DNA from: Nocardia miyunensis NBRC 108239
GTDB lineage: Bacteria; Actinomycetota; Actinomycetes; Mycobacteriales; Mycobacteriaceae
NCBI RefSeq assembly: GCF_001613065.1
Contig: NZ_BDBQ01000063.1
Location: 1-64,000, forward strand
Length of the DNA stretch: 64,000 nucleotides
Reading direction: 5' to 3'
The stretch's first letter is position 1. Each line of letters opens with the position of its first letter. This document shows positions 25,671 through 34,719 of the stretch, piece by piece. The notes under the pieces were generated by a model. That model saw only the letters and a list, made by a program, of their open reading frames with translations, ran no database searches and had not been told where the DNA came from. The translations under genes and the position numbers were made by a program.

Positions 25671-26609
25671 ATGGGCCACGCCGCACCGACTACCCCGCGC
25701 CAGTTCCGCACCGCCGTGGTGCCCGCGGCCGGATTGGGCACCCGGTTCCTGCCCGCCACCAAATCCGTTCCCAAGGAACTGATTCCGGTGGTGGACACAT
25801 CCGGCATCGAGCTGGTGGCCGAGGAGGCCGCGCAGGCCGGCGCCGACCGGATGGTGATCGTCACCTCGCCCGGAAAGAGTTCCGTCGCAAAGCATTTCAC
25901 CGAGGACCGGGAGCTGGAGAACACGCTCGCCCAGCGCGGCAAGTTCGGCCTGCTCGAGCGGGTGCGCCGCGCACCCAAACTGCTCGAGGTGGACACGGTT
26001 CTGCAGCAGCGTCCGCTGGGACTGGGACATGCTGTGCTGCAAGCGGAATCGGTGCTGGCCCCCGACGAGAACGCGGTCGCGGTGCTGCTGCCCGACGATC
26101 TGGTGCGTCCGCCCGCCGGGACCGCCGCGTCCGAGCAGGACGGCGTGCTGGAGACCATGGCCGCCGTGCGCCGCCGCTGGGGCGGCAGCGTGCTGTGCGC
26201 GTTCGAGGTGCCTCGCGAGCAGGTCAGCGCGTACGGCGTCTTCGATGTCGCGGCGGCCCCCGACGCGCATGCTCCGGATGTGTTGCGGGTCGAAGCCATG
26301 GTCGAGAAGCCCGCCATCGAGGACGCCCCCTCGACCCTCGCCGCCGCAGGACGCTACCTGCTCGATCGGGCCATCTTCGACGCCCTGCGCCGCATCGAAC
26401 CCGGTGCGGGCGGGGAGTACCAGCTCACCGACGCCATCGCCCTGCTCATCGCCGAGGGGCATCCGGTCCACGTCGTCGTGCACCGCGGCGTCCGCCACGA
26501 CATCGGCAATCCGGGCGGATACCTCCGTGCCGCAGTCGATTTCGCCCTCGAACGCGAGGAATACGCAGCGCCCCTGCGGGATTGGCTAGTGCAGCGTCTC
26601 GCGGCGTGA
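25671..26609 (+). CDS. galU: UTP--glucose-1-phosphate uridylyltransferase
   Basis: A 312-residue nucleotidyltransferase making UDP-glucose from UTP and glucose-1-phosphate, for cell envelope and glycan synthesis. The N-terminal nucleotide loop is VVPAAGLGTRFLPATKSVPK, followed by ELIPVVDTSGIELV. LGLGHAVLQAES and AVLLPDDL (metal site) are in place, and VEKP and GEYQLTDAI define the sugar-phosphate site. The length is normal. It stands alone between the aromatic cluster and a convergent methyltransferase, with a strong hairpin in the gap. Confidence 0.92.
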   Translation: MGHAAPTTPRQFRTAVVPAAGLGTRFLPATKSVPKELIPVVDTSGIELVAEEAAQAGADRMVIVTSPGKSSVAKHFTEDRELENTLAQRGKFGLLERVRRAPKLLEVDTVLQQRPLGLGHAVLQAESVLAPDENAVAVLLPDDLVRPPAGTAASEQDGVLETMAAVRRRWGGSVLCAFEVPREQVSAYGVFDVAAAPDAHAPDVLRVEAMVEKPAIEDAPSTLAAAGRYLLDRAIFDALRRIEPGAGGEYQLTDAIALLIAEGHPVHVVVHRGVRHDIGNPGGYLRAAVDFALEREEYAAPLRDWLVQRLAA

Positions 26610-26706
26610 GTCCACCTGCGAGCGGTCCAACGGAACAGCGCGGTTCGCACACGACGAAGCCGAGCGCGTCATGAGCGACCGACGCAGCCGAATACGTTGG
26701 GAAGCA

Positions 26707-26736
26707 AACGCATCCGCTCGAGCGAGCGGATGCGTT
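26707..26736. terminator. Strong hairpin between convergent galU and a methyltransferase
   Basis: A perfect 14-bp inverted repeat (AACGCATCCGCTCG / CGAGCGGATGCGTT) with an AG centre. There is no U-tract on either strand. Its place between convergent genes suggests bidirectional termination of the U-less kind common in actinobacteria. Confidence 0.65.
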
Positions 26737-26752
26737 CGCGCCGCTCGCGTGA

Positions 26753-27637
26753 CTACTTCGTCGCGGTCATATACGCGGCGACGTCGTGCATGCCGCCCAG
26801 GTCGCCGGGCAGTTCGGGGGCCGGGCGGTCGTAGCGCGCGGACAGTTCGGTGACATTCGCCGAATCCACCCGCCAGCCGCGGTCGGTCAGCCACTGGATC
26901 GGATCGGTTCGCTCGTCGTCGTAGAACAGCGCGGTGACGTCGATGTCGCCGAACGGGCTGGTGCTCATCTCCTGCTTGGCCGCCGCGGAGATGCGGGCGA
27001 TATCGGGCCGGCCGGAGAAGCCCTCCACCGCCAGGTGACTGCCGGGGGCCGAGAGCGTATGGATCCGCTCGAACAGCGCGTCCTGAGCCGCGGACGGCAG
27101 ATAGGGCAGCAAACCCTCGGCCGACCAGGCGGTCGGCCGGTCGGCGTCGAAACCGGCGGCGGACAGTGCGGCAGGCCAGTCGTTGCGCAGATCGACCGGA
27201 ACGGTGCGCAGCACGGCCCGGGGCACCACCTCGTTGTCCGACAGCACCTGATGCTTGAACTCCAGCACCTTGGGCTGGTCGATCTCGAAGACGGTCGTGC
27301 CCACGGGCCAGTCGAGCCGGTAGCCGCGTGCGTCGAGCCCGGACGCGAGGATCACCGCCTGCCGCACGCCCGATGCCGCGGCGGCGAGGAAGAACTCGTC
27401 GAAGAACTTCGTCCGCACCCCGGTCATGCGGGCCACGGGCAGGAATTCCGCCTCACCGGGCGTGGCGAGCGCCTGTAGCGAACGCGGTTCGCCCGCGGCC
27501 TCGATGAACAGCGGGGCGCAGTCGTCGTGGATCAGAGCGTCGGGCTGGGCGGTCTCGACCGCCCGAAATGTCGCGACCCCCAGGGCGGTGATGCCGACAC
27601 TACTGATGATGTCCCAGGTATCTCCATCGGTTCGCAC
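26753..27637 (-). CDS. SAM-dependent methyltransferase (TIGR00027/LCM-like family)
   Basis: A 294-residue protein of the large mycobacterial/nocardial methyltransferase family. Signatures are TKFFDEFF, QAVILASGLDARGYRLDWP (SAM motif), TVFEIDQPKVLEFK, WSAEGLLPYLPSAAQDALFERI and a C-terminal WLTDRGWRV. Members are related to leucine carboxyl methyltransferases, and substrates are mostly unknown. The start is GTG 27637, with GAGGAGA upstream; the longer frame has a non-homologous Arg-rich N-terminus. Expected to be cytosolic and monocistronic. Confidence 0.86.
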   Translation of the reverse strand: MRTDGDTWDIISSVGITALGVATFRAVETAQPDALIHDDCAPLFIEAAGEPRSLQALATPGEAEFLPVARMTGVRTKFFDEFFLAAAASGVRQAVILASGLDARGYRLDWPVGTTVFEIDQPKVLEFKHQVLSDNEVVPRAVLRTVPVDLRNDWPAALSAAGFDADRPTAWSAEGLLPYLPSAAQDALFERIHTLSAPGSHLAVEGFSGRPDIARISAAAKQEMSTSPFGDIDVTALFYDDERTDPIQWLTDRGWRVDSANVTELSARYDRPAPELPGDLGGMHDVAAYMTATK

Positions 27638-28025
27638 TACTAGTCTCCTCAATCTTACTGGCGCACTGAAATACTCAGGCGTGCGACAACCGGTCGGTAC
27701 TTGCTCCGCGAGCCAGCGTAGGCGCAAAAATGATCATCGTGTTGGCCACACTCGTCGATCCGGGTGGACGCACCCGTGACCCGAGCGCCGTTCGTGCTGG
27801 TCCGGCGCGGTCCGTGCAATGCCGAGATCAGCAGAACCGAATTCGCTCCGAGAGGTGGTCACACCTCGGCGGTGAATGTGATCCGGTCGTATCGCACATC
27901 ACCGCCCCGGTGAACCGCCGACCTGCCGGAAAGCGTTGGTAAGCAAGCACTTCGAGAAGCGAACCGGCTACACTCCGGGACACTGATCCGTGTGGCCGTG
28001 TGGCCGTGTGGCCGTGGGCGGCTTC
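27638..28025. other. Intergenic region with a short tandem repeat at one end
   Basis: 388 bases without a supportable gene between two minus-strand genes. It carries the GAGGAGA ribosome binding site of the methyltransferase and, at 27990-28017, the tandem repeat listed separately. Nothing else is recognisable. Confidence 0.5.
27990..28017. repeat. Tandem repeat, 8-bp unit GTGTGGCC
   Basis: Three perfect copies of GTGTGGCC (27990-28013) plus a partial fourth (GTGG). It ends eight bases before the stop codon of the metallophosphoesterase. Probably a slippage-type microsatellite. Confidence 0.9.
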
Positions 28026-29420
28026 TTACCGCAAGCCCGAAAAGTCGCGCAGCACAACGTGGTTACGGTCGGCGCAGCTGCCCAGGGAGTGATCGGGGTG
28101 CAGGCCGAAATACTGTCGGCGGGTTCGGGTGCTCCAGCGCAGTGCGGGCTCGGCGCGGGTCTTGTAGAAGTTCACCATGTAGCCGCCGGAGTAGATACGC
28201 AGCAGCAGATAGCCGCCGGGATATTCCTTGACCGCGGCGCCCTCGAGGAATTCGACGTCCACGGGGGAGTCCGGGCGGCCCACCCGATTGCGGTGGGTGT
28301 GGCCGGTGTGATGCAGGAACACGCCCGGCGCGGCGCGGTACAGCGAGTGCAGTGTGGCGGCCGAGGCGCGGTCGAGCACGAAGCCCGGTCCGGCCGGATT
28401 GCTCACCGCCGCGGAGGAAGTCACCGGATGATGGCCGAACATCAGGGTCGGCCGGTCCGGATCGGTTGCCAGCACCTCGCGCAGATTGCTCAACTGCGGC
28501 GCGGTGAGCGTGCCGCCGGAACCGCGCGGACGGGTCGTGTCCAGCGCGATGATGCGCAGCCCGTCGACGTCCGAGACGTCCACTCGGCCCCGCGCATGGA
28601 ATACCGAACCCCAGGGATCGCCGTCGCGGCAGACGTCGTGGTTACCCCGGCAGACGAAGTAGTCGCGGCCCGCCGCACCCCAGGCATCCAGTCGCGCCCG
28701 CACCGCCGCCGACTGCTCGAACGTGCCAGAGTCGGTCATGTCACCGGCCACTATGAGGTGATCGATGCCTCGATCGGGCGCGCGCAGGTCGGTCAGCAGC
28801 GCGTCGAGCATGATCTCGGGATGGTTGTCGGTGTCGTGCCGCAGACCGTTCGGGAATCCGGCCACGATCAGGCCGCTGGTGCTCTCGCCGTAGTGCACGT
28901 CGTTGGCGAGCGCGATGGTGCGCAGCAGCGGACCCGGCGGCGGCGTCAGCGTGGTGAAAATGCCTGTGGTTTCCGGTGATCCGGCCCGGCGGGTCACCAG
29001 GGTCCGCGCCGGGCCGGCGCGGTGACCGCCGGAATACGCCTCGAATCGGTAGGCGCGGCCCGGCTCGAGTCCCTCGATCTGCGCGTAGTGGTACGCGGTG
29101 GGCCGGGAGTCGAGGCTGTATCGCCGGGGCGGATGCGAGGCGTCCGCGGGCGCGATGCGAACCTCGGTGTCCGCCGGCGCCGGATGCAGCCGCCCGGCGT
29201 GGTCGCGGGCCCGGGTCGTCCAGGTCAGGATCGCCGACCGGTCGGTGACGGTCACCACCTCGAGATCCGAGACGACCAGCGAATCCTGTTGCACCCGAAT
29301 ACGATCCGCGCGATGTACGGTGAATGTCGTCCGGCTGCGGAAGGGGGTTCCCACCGTGACGGCGGCCGCTCCCGTTGCGGCATTGGCGACCCAGGTCGCT
29401 CGCAGACGTGCGTTCAGCAT
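28026..29420 (-). CDS. Calcineurin-like metallophosphoesterase with N-terminal fibronectin-III-type domain
   Basis: A 464-residue protein. The first 160 residues form an Fn3-like beta domain (SDLEVVTVTDRSAILTWTT, then IEGLEPGRAYRFEAY), as in purple acid phosphatase-like enzymes. The catalytic domain carries the five metallophosphatase blocks: NDVHYGE, VAGDMTDSG, CRGNHDV, MFGHHPV and HTGHTHRN, which bind two metals. It would hydrolyse a phosphoester; the substrate is unknown. The N-terminus has an Ala-rich hydrophobic run but no clear signal peptide. ATG 29420 is chosen for the GGAGG nine bases upstream. Divergent from the carboxylic acid reductase gene. Confidence 0.85.
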   Translation of the reverse strand: MLNARLRATWVANAATGAAAVTVGTPFRSRTTFTVHRADRIRVQQDSLVVSDLEVVTVTDRSAILTWTTRARDHAGRLHPAPADTEVRIAPADASHPPRRYSLDSRPTAYHYAQIEGLEPGRAYRFEAYSGGHRAGPARTLVTRRAGSPETTGIFTTLTPPPGPLLRTIALANDVHYGESTSGLIVAGFPNGLRHDTDNHPEIMLDALLTDLRAPDRGIDHLIVAGDMTDSGTFEQSAAVRARLDAWGAAGRDYFVCRGNHDVCRDGDPWGSVFHARGRVDVSDVDGLRIIALDTTRPRGSGGTLTAPQLSNLREVLATDPDRPTLMFGHHPVTSSAAVSNPAGPGFVLDRASAATLHSLYRAAPGVFLHHTGHTHRNRVGRPDSPVDVEFLEGAAVKEYPGGYLLLRIYSGGYMVNFYKTRAEPALRWSTRTRRQYFGLHPDHSLGSCADRNHVVLRDFSGLR

Positions 29421-29675
29421 GGCATCCTCCGCCCGGGTACGGCCCGATGATTCGACGGTAGAACCACCGGTTGAACGGTCCGGAGCCCGCACATGACCAT
29501 TCGGCCGCCTGTGCTGAATATTTCGGTGCCGTCGGATGACGCCGGGATGTTGTCAGCCTGCCGACCTGCGGTTTCCCGAGCTGTGAGCTCTAGCATACCT
29601 GGCCGCGCAGGGCTGAGTGAGATATCGGACAGTGCCCCTGAGCTCGGCGTTTGCCGGGGAGACCCGCCCCTGGAC

Positions 29676-29704
29676 TTGACATTGCCTGGTTGCGGAGCTG
29701 AGAT
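29676..29704 (+). promoter_or_regulatory. Candidate sigma-A promoter of car
   Basis: TTGACA at 29676-29681 and TGAGAT at 29699-29704 with a 17-base spacer. The -35 is a perfect match and the -10 is weak. It lies about 90 bases before the car start. The whole 29421-29793 stretch (373 bases) between the divergent genes holds no gene I can support. Confidence 0.5.
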
Positions 29705-29793
29705 AGTTGGCGTATGAAACTAATTGCGTAATACATGTATCGCTGGGGTGTGCCCGGCAGTGGACCGCCGGACGAATCCGAGGGAGGTCGGGT

Positions 29794-32700
29794 ATGGACG
29801 AGGCAGCGCAGCAGGAACTGGTGCGTCGCATGACGGAGCTGGTCGCAGCCGATCCGCAGATTCGCGCGGTGATGCCGGATGCCGAGGTGGGCGCGGAGAT
29901 GGCGCGCAACGACGTGCCGCTGGCCCGCGCGATCGCGACCCTCGCGCAGGGATACGCGGACCGTCCGGCGCTGGCCATGCGGGCGATGGAATTCGTCACC
30001 GACGAGACCGGCCGCACCCGAGGACGGCTGCTGCCGCGCTACGACGCGATCACCTACGGCGAGATGTGGCGGCGCGTCACCGCCGTCGCCGCGGCGTGGT
30101 ATCACGACCCCGAATCACCGGTCCGCGCAGGTAATTTCGTCGCAACCCTCGGATTCACCAGTACCGATTACACGGTGGTGGATCTGGCCTGCACCGCGCT
30201 GGGCACGGTTTCGGTGCCGCTGCAGGCCGGCGCGCCCGCGGCGCAGCTGACCCCGATCGTCGCCGAGACCCGGCCGCGCGTGCTGGCCGCCAGCGTCGAA
30301 CAGCTCGACACCGCGGTGGACCTGGTGCTGGCCACCGGATCACCGAGCACACTGATCGTCTTCGATCATCATCCGCGGGACGACGAACACCGCGCCGCGG
30401 TCGAAGCCGCCCGCGCCCGCCTGGCCGATCGCCCGGTGGTCGTGCGGACTCTCGCGCAGGACATCGCGCGCGGTGGCGAACTCCCCGAAGCGCCGCTGCA
30501 CACCGGCGCGGGCGAGGATGCGCTGGCCCTGCTCGTCTACACCTCGGGCAGCACCGGAACGCCCAAGGGTGCAATGTATCCCGAGTCTCTGGTCGCAAGG
30601 ATGTGGCGCAACGGCGCGGACCGGCCGTTCCCGTCGATCGGGTTCAGCTTCATGCCGATGAGTCACGTCGCCGGACGCGGCTCGCTGCTGTCCTGCCTGA
30701 GCCACGGCGGCACAGTGTATTTCGCGGCCCGCAGCGATATGTCCACGTTGTTCGAGGATCTGGCGCTGGCGCGTCCCACGATGCTGTTCTTCGTACCGCG
30801 CGTGTGCGACATGCTGTTCCAGCGTTTCCGCGGTGAGGTCGATCGCCGGGTGGCCGCCGGAGGTGTACCGGAGACCGTCGAGCAAGAGGTGAAAATCGAA
30901 CTGCGCGACCAGGTTCTGGGCGGTCGCTTCATCATGGCCATCAGCAGCAGTGCGCCGTTGTCGGCCCAGCTGCGCGAATTCATGGCCTCGGTACTGGGAT
31001 TCGGCATGGTGGACGGATACGGTTCGACCGAGTCCGCGGGCGGGATCATCGTCGACAACGTCGTCGTGCGGCCGCCGGTCACCGATTACAAGTTGATCGA
31101 TGTCCCGGAACTGGGCTACTTCAGCACCGACAAGCCTTATCCGCGAGGGGAATTGCTGCTCAAGTCCGAGACGCTCATTCCCGGCTATTTCAAGCGCCCC
31201 GAACTGAACGCGGAGATCTTCGACGCCGAGGGCTTCTACCGCACCGGCGACATCATGGCCGAACACGGCCCCGACCACCTGGTGTACGTCGACCGGCGCA
31301 ACAACGTGCTCAAACTCTCGCAGGGTGAATTCGTCACGGTCGCCAAGCTCGAGGCGGTCTACGCGGCGAGTCCGCTGGTCCGTCAGATCTACGTGTACGG
31401 CAGCAGCGAGCGGTCCTATCTACTCGCGGTCGTCGTGCCGACACCCGAATCTCTTGCCGCACATCCCGATACCGCAGACCTGACCACGGCGATCACCGAA
31501 TCGCTACAGCAGGTCGCCCGTGCGGCCGAGCTGAACTCCTACGAGATCCCGCGTGCCATCCTGCTGGAGACGAAGCCGTTCACGCTCGACGACGGACTGC
31601 TCTCCGGAATCGGGAAACTGTTGCGGCCCAAGCTCAAAGAGCGTTACGGCGATCGGCTCGAGCAGCTCTACGCGGATCTGGCGCACGAACAGGACGCCGA
31701 ACTGGCCGCACTGCGCCGCGGGGCCGCGGATCTGCCGGTACTGGAGACGGCCGGGCGCGCCGCGCGTGCGCTGCTGGGCTGCGCGACCAATGATCTGCGC
31801 CCGGATGTGCACTTCACCGATCTGGGCGGTGATTCGCTCTCGGCGCTGACGTATTCCACACTGCTGCAGGAGATCTTCGGAGTTGAGGTCCCGGTCGGCG
31901 TGATCGTCGGCCCCGCGACCGATCTGACCGCACTGGCCCGGTACATCGAGGCCGAGCGCGATTCCGGCGGCAAGCGCCCCACCGTCGCCGCGGTGCACGG
32001 GACCGGAAAGCAGATCCGCGCCGCCGATCTCACCCTGGACAAGTTCATCGATCGCGCGACCCTCGATGCCGCCCCGGACCTCCCGCGTGCGGCGCAGGCT
32101 CCCGCGACGGTTCTGCTGACCGGCGCGAACGGTTATCTGGGCCGCTTCCTGTGCCTGGAATGGCTGCAACGACTCGACGCCTCGGGCGGCCGGCTGATCT
32201 GCGTGGTGCGCGGCAGCGACGCGGACGCGGCCCGCGCCCGGCTGGACGAGGTCTTCGACAGTGGTGATCCGGAGCTCACGCGGCACTATCACGCGCTCGC
32301 CGAAGGTACCCTCGAGGTGCTCGCCGGTGATATCGGCGAGCCGAATCTCGGTCTGAGCGAGCAGGATTGGCGTCGGCTCGCGGAAACGGTCGATCTGATC
32401 GCGCATCCGGCGGCCCTGGTCAACCACGTGCTGCCGTACGGACAGTTGTTCGGCCCCAACGTGGTCGGCACCGCGGAGGTGATCCGCTTGGCCCTGACCG
32501 CGACGATCAAGCCGGTCACCTACCTGTCCACGGTGGCCGTCGCGACGCAGGTCGAGCCCGAGGCGTTCACCGAGGACGGTGACATCCGCGAGTTCAGCGC
32601 GGTGCGCTCGATCGACGACGGGTACGCCAACGGCTACGGCAACAGCAAATGGGCCGGTGAGGTGCTGCTGCGGGAGGCGAACGAGCTGTGCGGCCTTCCG

Positions 32701-33294
32701 GTGGCGGTCTTCCGGTCCGATATGATCCTGGCCCACTCGCGTTATGCCGGGCAGCTGAATGTCCCCGACATGTTCACCCGGCTGATGCTGAGCCTGCTGG
32801 CGACCGGGCTGGCGCCGAAGTCCTTCTACGCCACCGACTCTCAGGGAAATCGACAGCGTTCGCACTACGACGGGCTACCCGCCGATTTCACCGCCCTGGC
32901 GATCACCGTGCTCGGCGGCGAGGTCGCCGCGGGCTTCGAGACCTTCGATGTGCTCAATCCGCACGACGACGGCATCTCCCTGGACGAATTCGTGGACTGG
33001 CTGATCGAGGCGGGCCATTCGATCGAGCGGATCGAGGATTACGGCGAATGGTTCCGCCGGTTCGAGACCGCGGTGCGGGCGCTGCCCGAGGAACAACGTC
33101 AGCATTCGCTGCTGCCGCTGCTGCACGCCTACCGGTACCCGGGTATGCCACTGCGCGGTGCCGCCTTGCCCGCCAAGAAGTTCCAGGGCGCGGTGCAGGC
33201 CGCCGAGTTGGGACCCGATCGCGACATCCCGCACCTGAACCGGGCGTTGATCGAGAAGTACGCGACCGACCTGGCCTCGCGAAAGCTGTTGTAG
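29794..33294 (+). CDS. car: Carboxylic acid reductase (A-T-R enzyme)
   Basis: A 1166-residue three-domain enzyme reducing aryl and aliphatic carboxylic acids to aldehydes with ATP and NADPH. The adenylation domain has LLVYTSGSTGTPKGAMYPE near residue 247 and YRTGDIM further on. The thiolation domain is marked by LGGDSLSALTY, with Ser681 the phosphopantetheine site. The reductase domain starts with TGANGYLGRFLC near residue 778 and has the catalytic YGNSK near residue 947. Size and order match Nocardia iowensis Car. A separate phosphopantetheinyl transferase is needed and is not in the window. The start is ATG 29794, with GGGAGG eight bases before it; earlier in-frame starts lack one. It is monocistronic, with hairpins after it. 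Confidence 0.95.
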   Translation: MDEAAQQELVRRMTELVAADPQIRAVMPDAEVGAEMARNDVPLARAIATLAQGYADRPALAMRAMEFVTDETGRTRGRLLPRYDAITYGEMWRRVTAVAAAWYHDPESPVRAGNFVATLGFTSTDYTVVDLACTALGTVSVPLQAGAPAAQLTPIVAETRPRVLAASVEQLDTAVDLVLATGSPSTLIVFDHHPRDDEHRAAVEAARARLADRPVVVRTLAQDIARGGELPEAPLHTGAGEDALALLVYTSGSTGTPKGAMYPESLVARMWRNGADRPFPSIGFSFMPMSHVAGRGSLLSCLSHGGTVYFAARSDMSTLFEDLALARPTMLFFVPRVCDMLFQRFRGEVDRRVAAGGVPETVEQEVKIELRDQVLGGRFIMAISSSAPLSAQLREFMASVLGFGMVDGYGSTESAGGIIVDNVVVRPPVTDYKLIDVPELGYFSTDKPYPRGELLLKSETLIPGYFKRPELNAEIFDAEGFYRTGDIMAEHGPDHLVYVDRRNNVLKLSQGEFVTVAKLEAVYAASPLVRQIYVYGSSERSYLLAVVVPTPESLAAHPDTADLTTAITESLQQVARAAELNSYEIPRAILLETKPFTLDDGLLSGIGKLLRPKLKERYGDRLEQLYADLAHEQDAELAALRRGAADLPVLETAGRAARALLGCATNDLRPDVHFTDLGGDSLSALTYSTLLQEIFGVEVPVGVIVGPATDLTALARYIEAERDSGGKRPTVAAVHGTGKQIRAADLTLDKFIDRATLDAAPDLPRAAQAPATVLLTGANGYLGRFLCLEWLQRLDASGGRLICVVRGSDADAARARLDEVFDSGDPELTRHYHALAEGTLEVLAGDIGEPNLGLSEQDWRRLAETVDLIAHPAALVNHVLPYGQLFGPNVVGTAEVIRLALTATIKPVTYLSTVAVATQVEPEAFTEDGDIREFSAVRSIDDGYANGYGNSKWAGEVLLREANELCGLPVAVFRSDMILAHSRYAGQLNVPDMFTRLMLSLLATGLAPKSFYATDSQGNRQRSHYDGLPADFTALAITVLGGEVAAGFETFDVLNPHDDGISLDEFVDWLIEAGHSIERIEDYGEWFRRFETAVRALPEEQRQHSLLPLLHAYRYPGMPLRGAALPAKKFQGAVQAAELGPDRDIPHLNRALIEKYATDLASRKLL

Positions 33295-33332
33295 GTCAAC
33301 CCCATACCGGCCCGCTCAACGGTGCGCGGGTA

Positions 33333-33394
33333 GCTGTGTCCGTAGCTTCGGAACACAGCCCAGCGGCGCCCCGGCGACAACCCGGGACGCCGCC
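33333..33394. terminator. Two successive hairpins between convergent car and the E2 gene
   Basis: First hairpin 33333-33358: GCTGTGTCCG pairs with CGGAACACAGC with one bulged A. Second hairpin about 33363-33394: GCGGCG-CCCGG pairs with CCGGG-CGCCGC. No U-tract. The location between convergent stops suggests termination. Confidence 0.5.
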
Positions 33395-33438
33395 GGTATC
33401 TTGCCGGGACGGATATGCGATCGAGTGGGACGGTGTTC

Positions 33439-34719
33439 CTAGGTGATGATCCGCAGCGGATGTTCCAGCAGATCCTTGAACTGCTGCAGGAACTTCGCCG
33501 CGACCGCGCCGTCGATGGCGCGGTGATCGGCGGAGAGGGTGACCCGCAGGACCTTGCGGGACACCACCGAACCCGAGTCATCCAGTCGCAGTTCGTCACT
33601 CGCGCCGCCGACGGCCAGGATCGCCGATTCGGGCGGGTTGATGACCGCGGTGAACTGCTCGATGCCGAACATGCCCAGGTTCGAGATGGTGAACGTGCCG
33701 CCGGACATCTCCTCGGCGCGGAGCTTGCGGTCACGGGCGCGTTCGGCCTTGTCCCGGCTCTCGGCCGCGATGTCCGAGACGCTCTTGCGGTCCGCGTCGC
33801 GGATCACCGGGACGAGCAGCCCGGCCGGTGTCGCCACCGCGACGCCGAGATGAATTCCCTTGTGCTGCAGGAGTTTGTCACCGGCGAAGCTGACGTTCAC
33901 GGACGGGTCCGTGCGCAGCGTGGCCGCGACCGCCTTGACGAGCAGGTCATTGACGCTGACCTTGCCCTTTCCGGCGGACTCGAGCGTCGCGTTGATCTGC
34001 ACTCGGAAGGCCAGCAGGTCGGTGACGTCGATCGCGCTGGTCAGATAGATGTGCGGGGCCTGCTGCTTGCTCTCGGTGAGGCGGGTGGCCGAGACCTGCT
34101 GAATGCGGGTCAGCGGAATCTCGTCGTAGTCGCCGGGCGGAAGCGGGGCGGCCGCGGGGGCCGCGGGCTCCGGAGTAGCGGGTGCGGATTCGGTTGTGCG
34201 CTGGGCGGATTCGACGTCGCGACGGGTGATCCGTCCGCCGGGACCGGTGCCGGTCACCGAGGCGATGTCGACACCCAGTTCACGAGCGATCTTGCGTGCC
34301 AGCGGTGAGGACGGTCGGCGTTCCCCGGTTGCCGTCGCCGTCGCCGGAGCGGCGGGTTCGACCGCGGGCGCGGACTTCTCGGGTGCGGAGCGCTCGGGTT
34401 CGGGCGCAGCGGGGGAGACCTCGGATCCGCCGGTAGCGGCCGAGGTCCCCGGTGCCGCAGCGCTTGTGGCGCGCGCGGCCCCGCTGCCGTCTCCGACGAG
34501 TGCGATCGGTTCCCCGATCGGCACTCGCGCTCCCGCGTCGGCGAGGATCTGTTCGAGAACCCCGTCGTCGTAGGCTTCCAGCTCCATCAGAGCCTTGTCG
34601 GTCTCGATCTCGGCGATGACCTCGCCGCGAGCGACCGGATCTCCCACCTGTTTGAGCCAGGACGCGATGACGCCCTCCTCCATGGTGTCCGAGAGCCGGG
34701 GCATGGTGATTTCAGGCAT
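33439..34719 (-). CDS. pdhC: Dihydrolipoamide acyltransferase (E2) of a 2-oxoacid dehydrogenase complex
   Basis: A 426-residue E2 core subunit that transfers an acyl group from lipoate to CoA. It has one N-terminal lipoyl domain (residues 1-80) with lipoylation Lys42 in EIETDKALMELE, and an Ala/Pro/Glu linker. A peripheral-subunit-binding domain (about 155-195) contains SPLARKIARELGVDI and GPGGRITRRDV. The catalytic domain ends with the active-site VTLSADHRAIDGAVAA, in which His and Asp are conserved. Its start overlaps the E1-beta stop by eight bases. Last gene of a four-gene E3-E1a-E1b-E2 operon. Pyruvate is the default substrate; branched-chain or acetoin complexes cannot be excluded. Confidence 0.9.
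   Translation of the reverse strand: MPEITMPRLSDTMEEGVIASWLKQVGDPVARGEVIAEIETDKALMELEAYDDGVLEQILADAGARVPIGEPIALVGDGSGAARATSAAAPGTSAATGGSEVSPAAPEPERSAPEKSAPAVEPAAPATATATGERRPSSPLARKIARELGVDIASVTGTGPGGRITRRDVESAQRTTESAPATPEPAAPAAAPLPPGDYDEIPLTRIQQVSATRLTESKQQAPHIYLTSAIDVTDLLAFRVQINATLESAGKGKVSVNDLLVKAVAATLRTDPSVNVSFAGDKLLQHKGIHLGVAVATPAGLLVPVIRDADRKSVSDIAAESRDKAERARDRKLRAEEMSGGTFTISNLGMFGIEQFTAVINPPESAILAVGGASDELRLDDSGSVVSRKVLRVTLSADHRAIDGAVAAKFLQQFKDLLEHPLRIIT

Noticed and set aside
27990..28017. Possible CRISPR-like or iteron array
   Set aside because: The unit is 8 bp and contiguous with no spacers; a simple tandem repeat. No CRISPR array or cas gene is present in the window.
31504..32865. 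453-residue minus-strand open frame inside car
   Set aside because: It is antisense to the thiolation and reductase domains; composition is shadow-like.
29794..33294. car as an NRPS or polyketide gene cluster seed
   Set aside because: The single A-T-R layout and length are exactly those of carboxylic acid reductase, and no condensation, ketosynthase or tailoring genes surround it.
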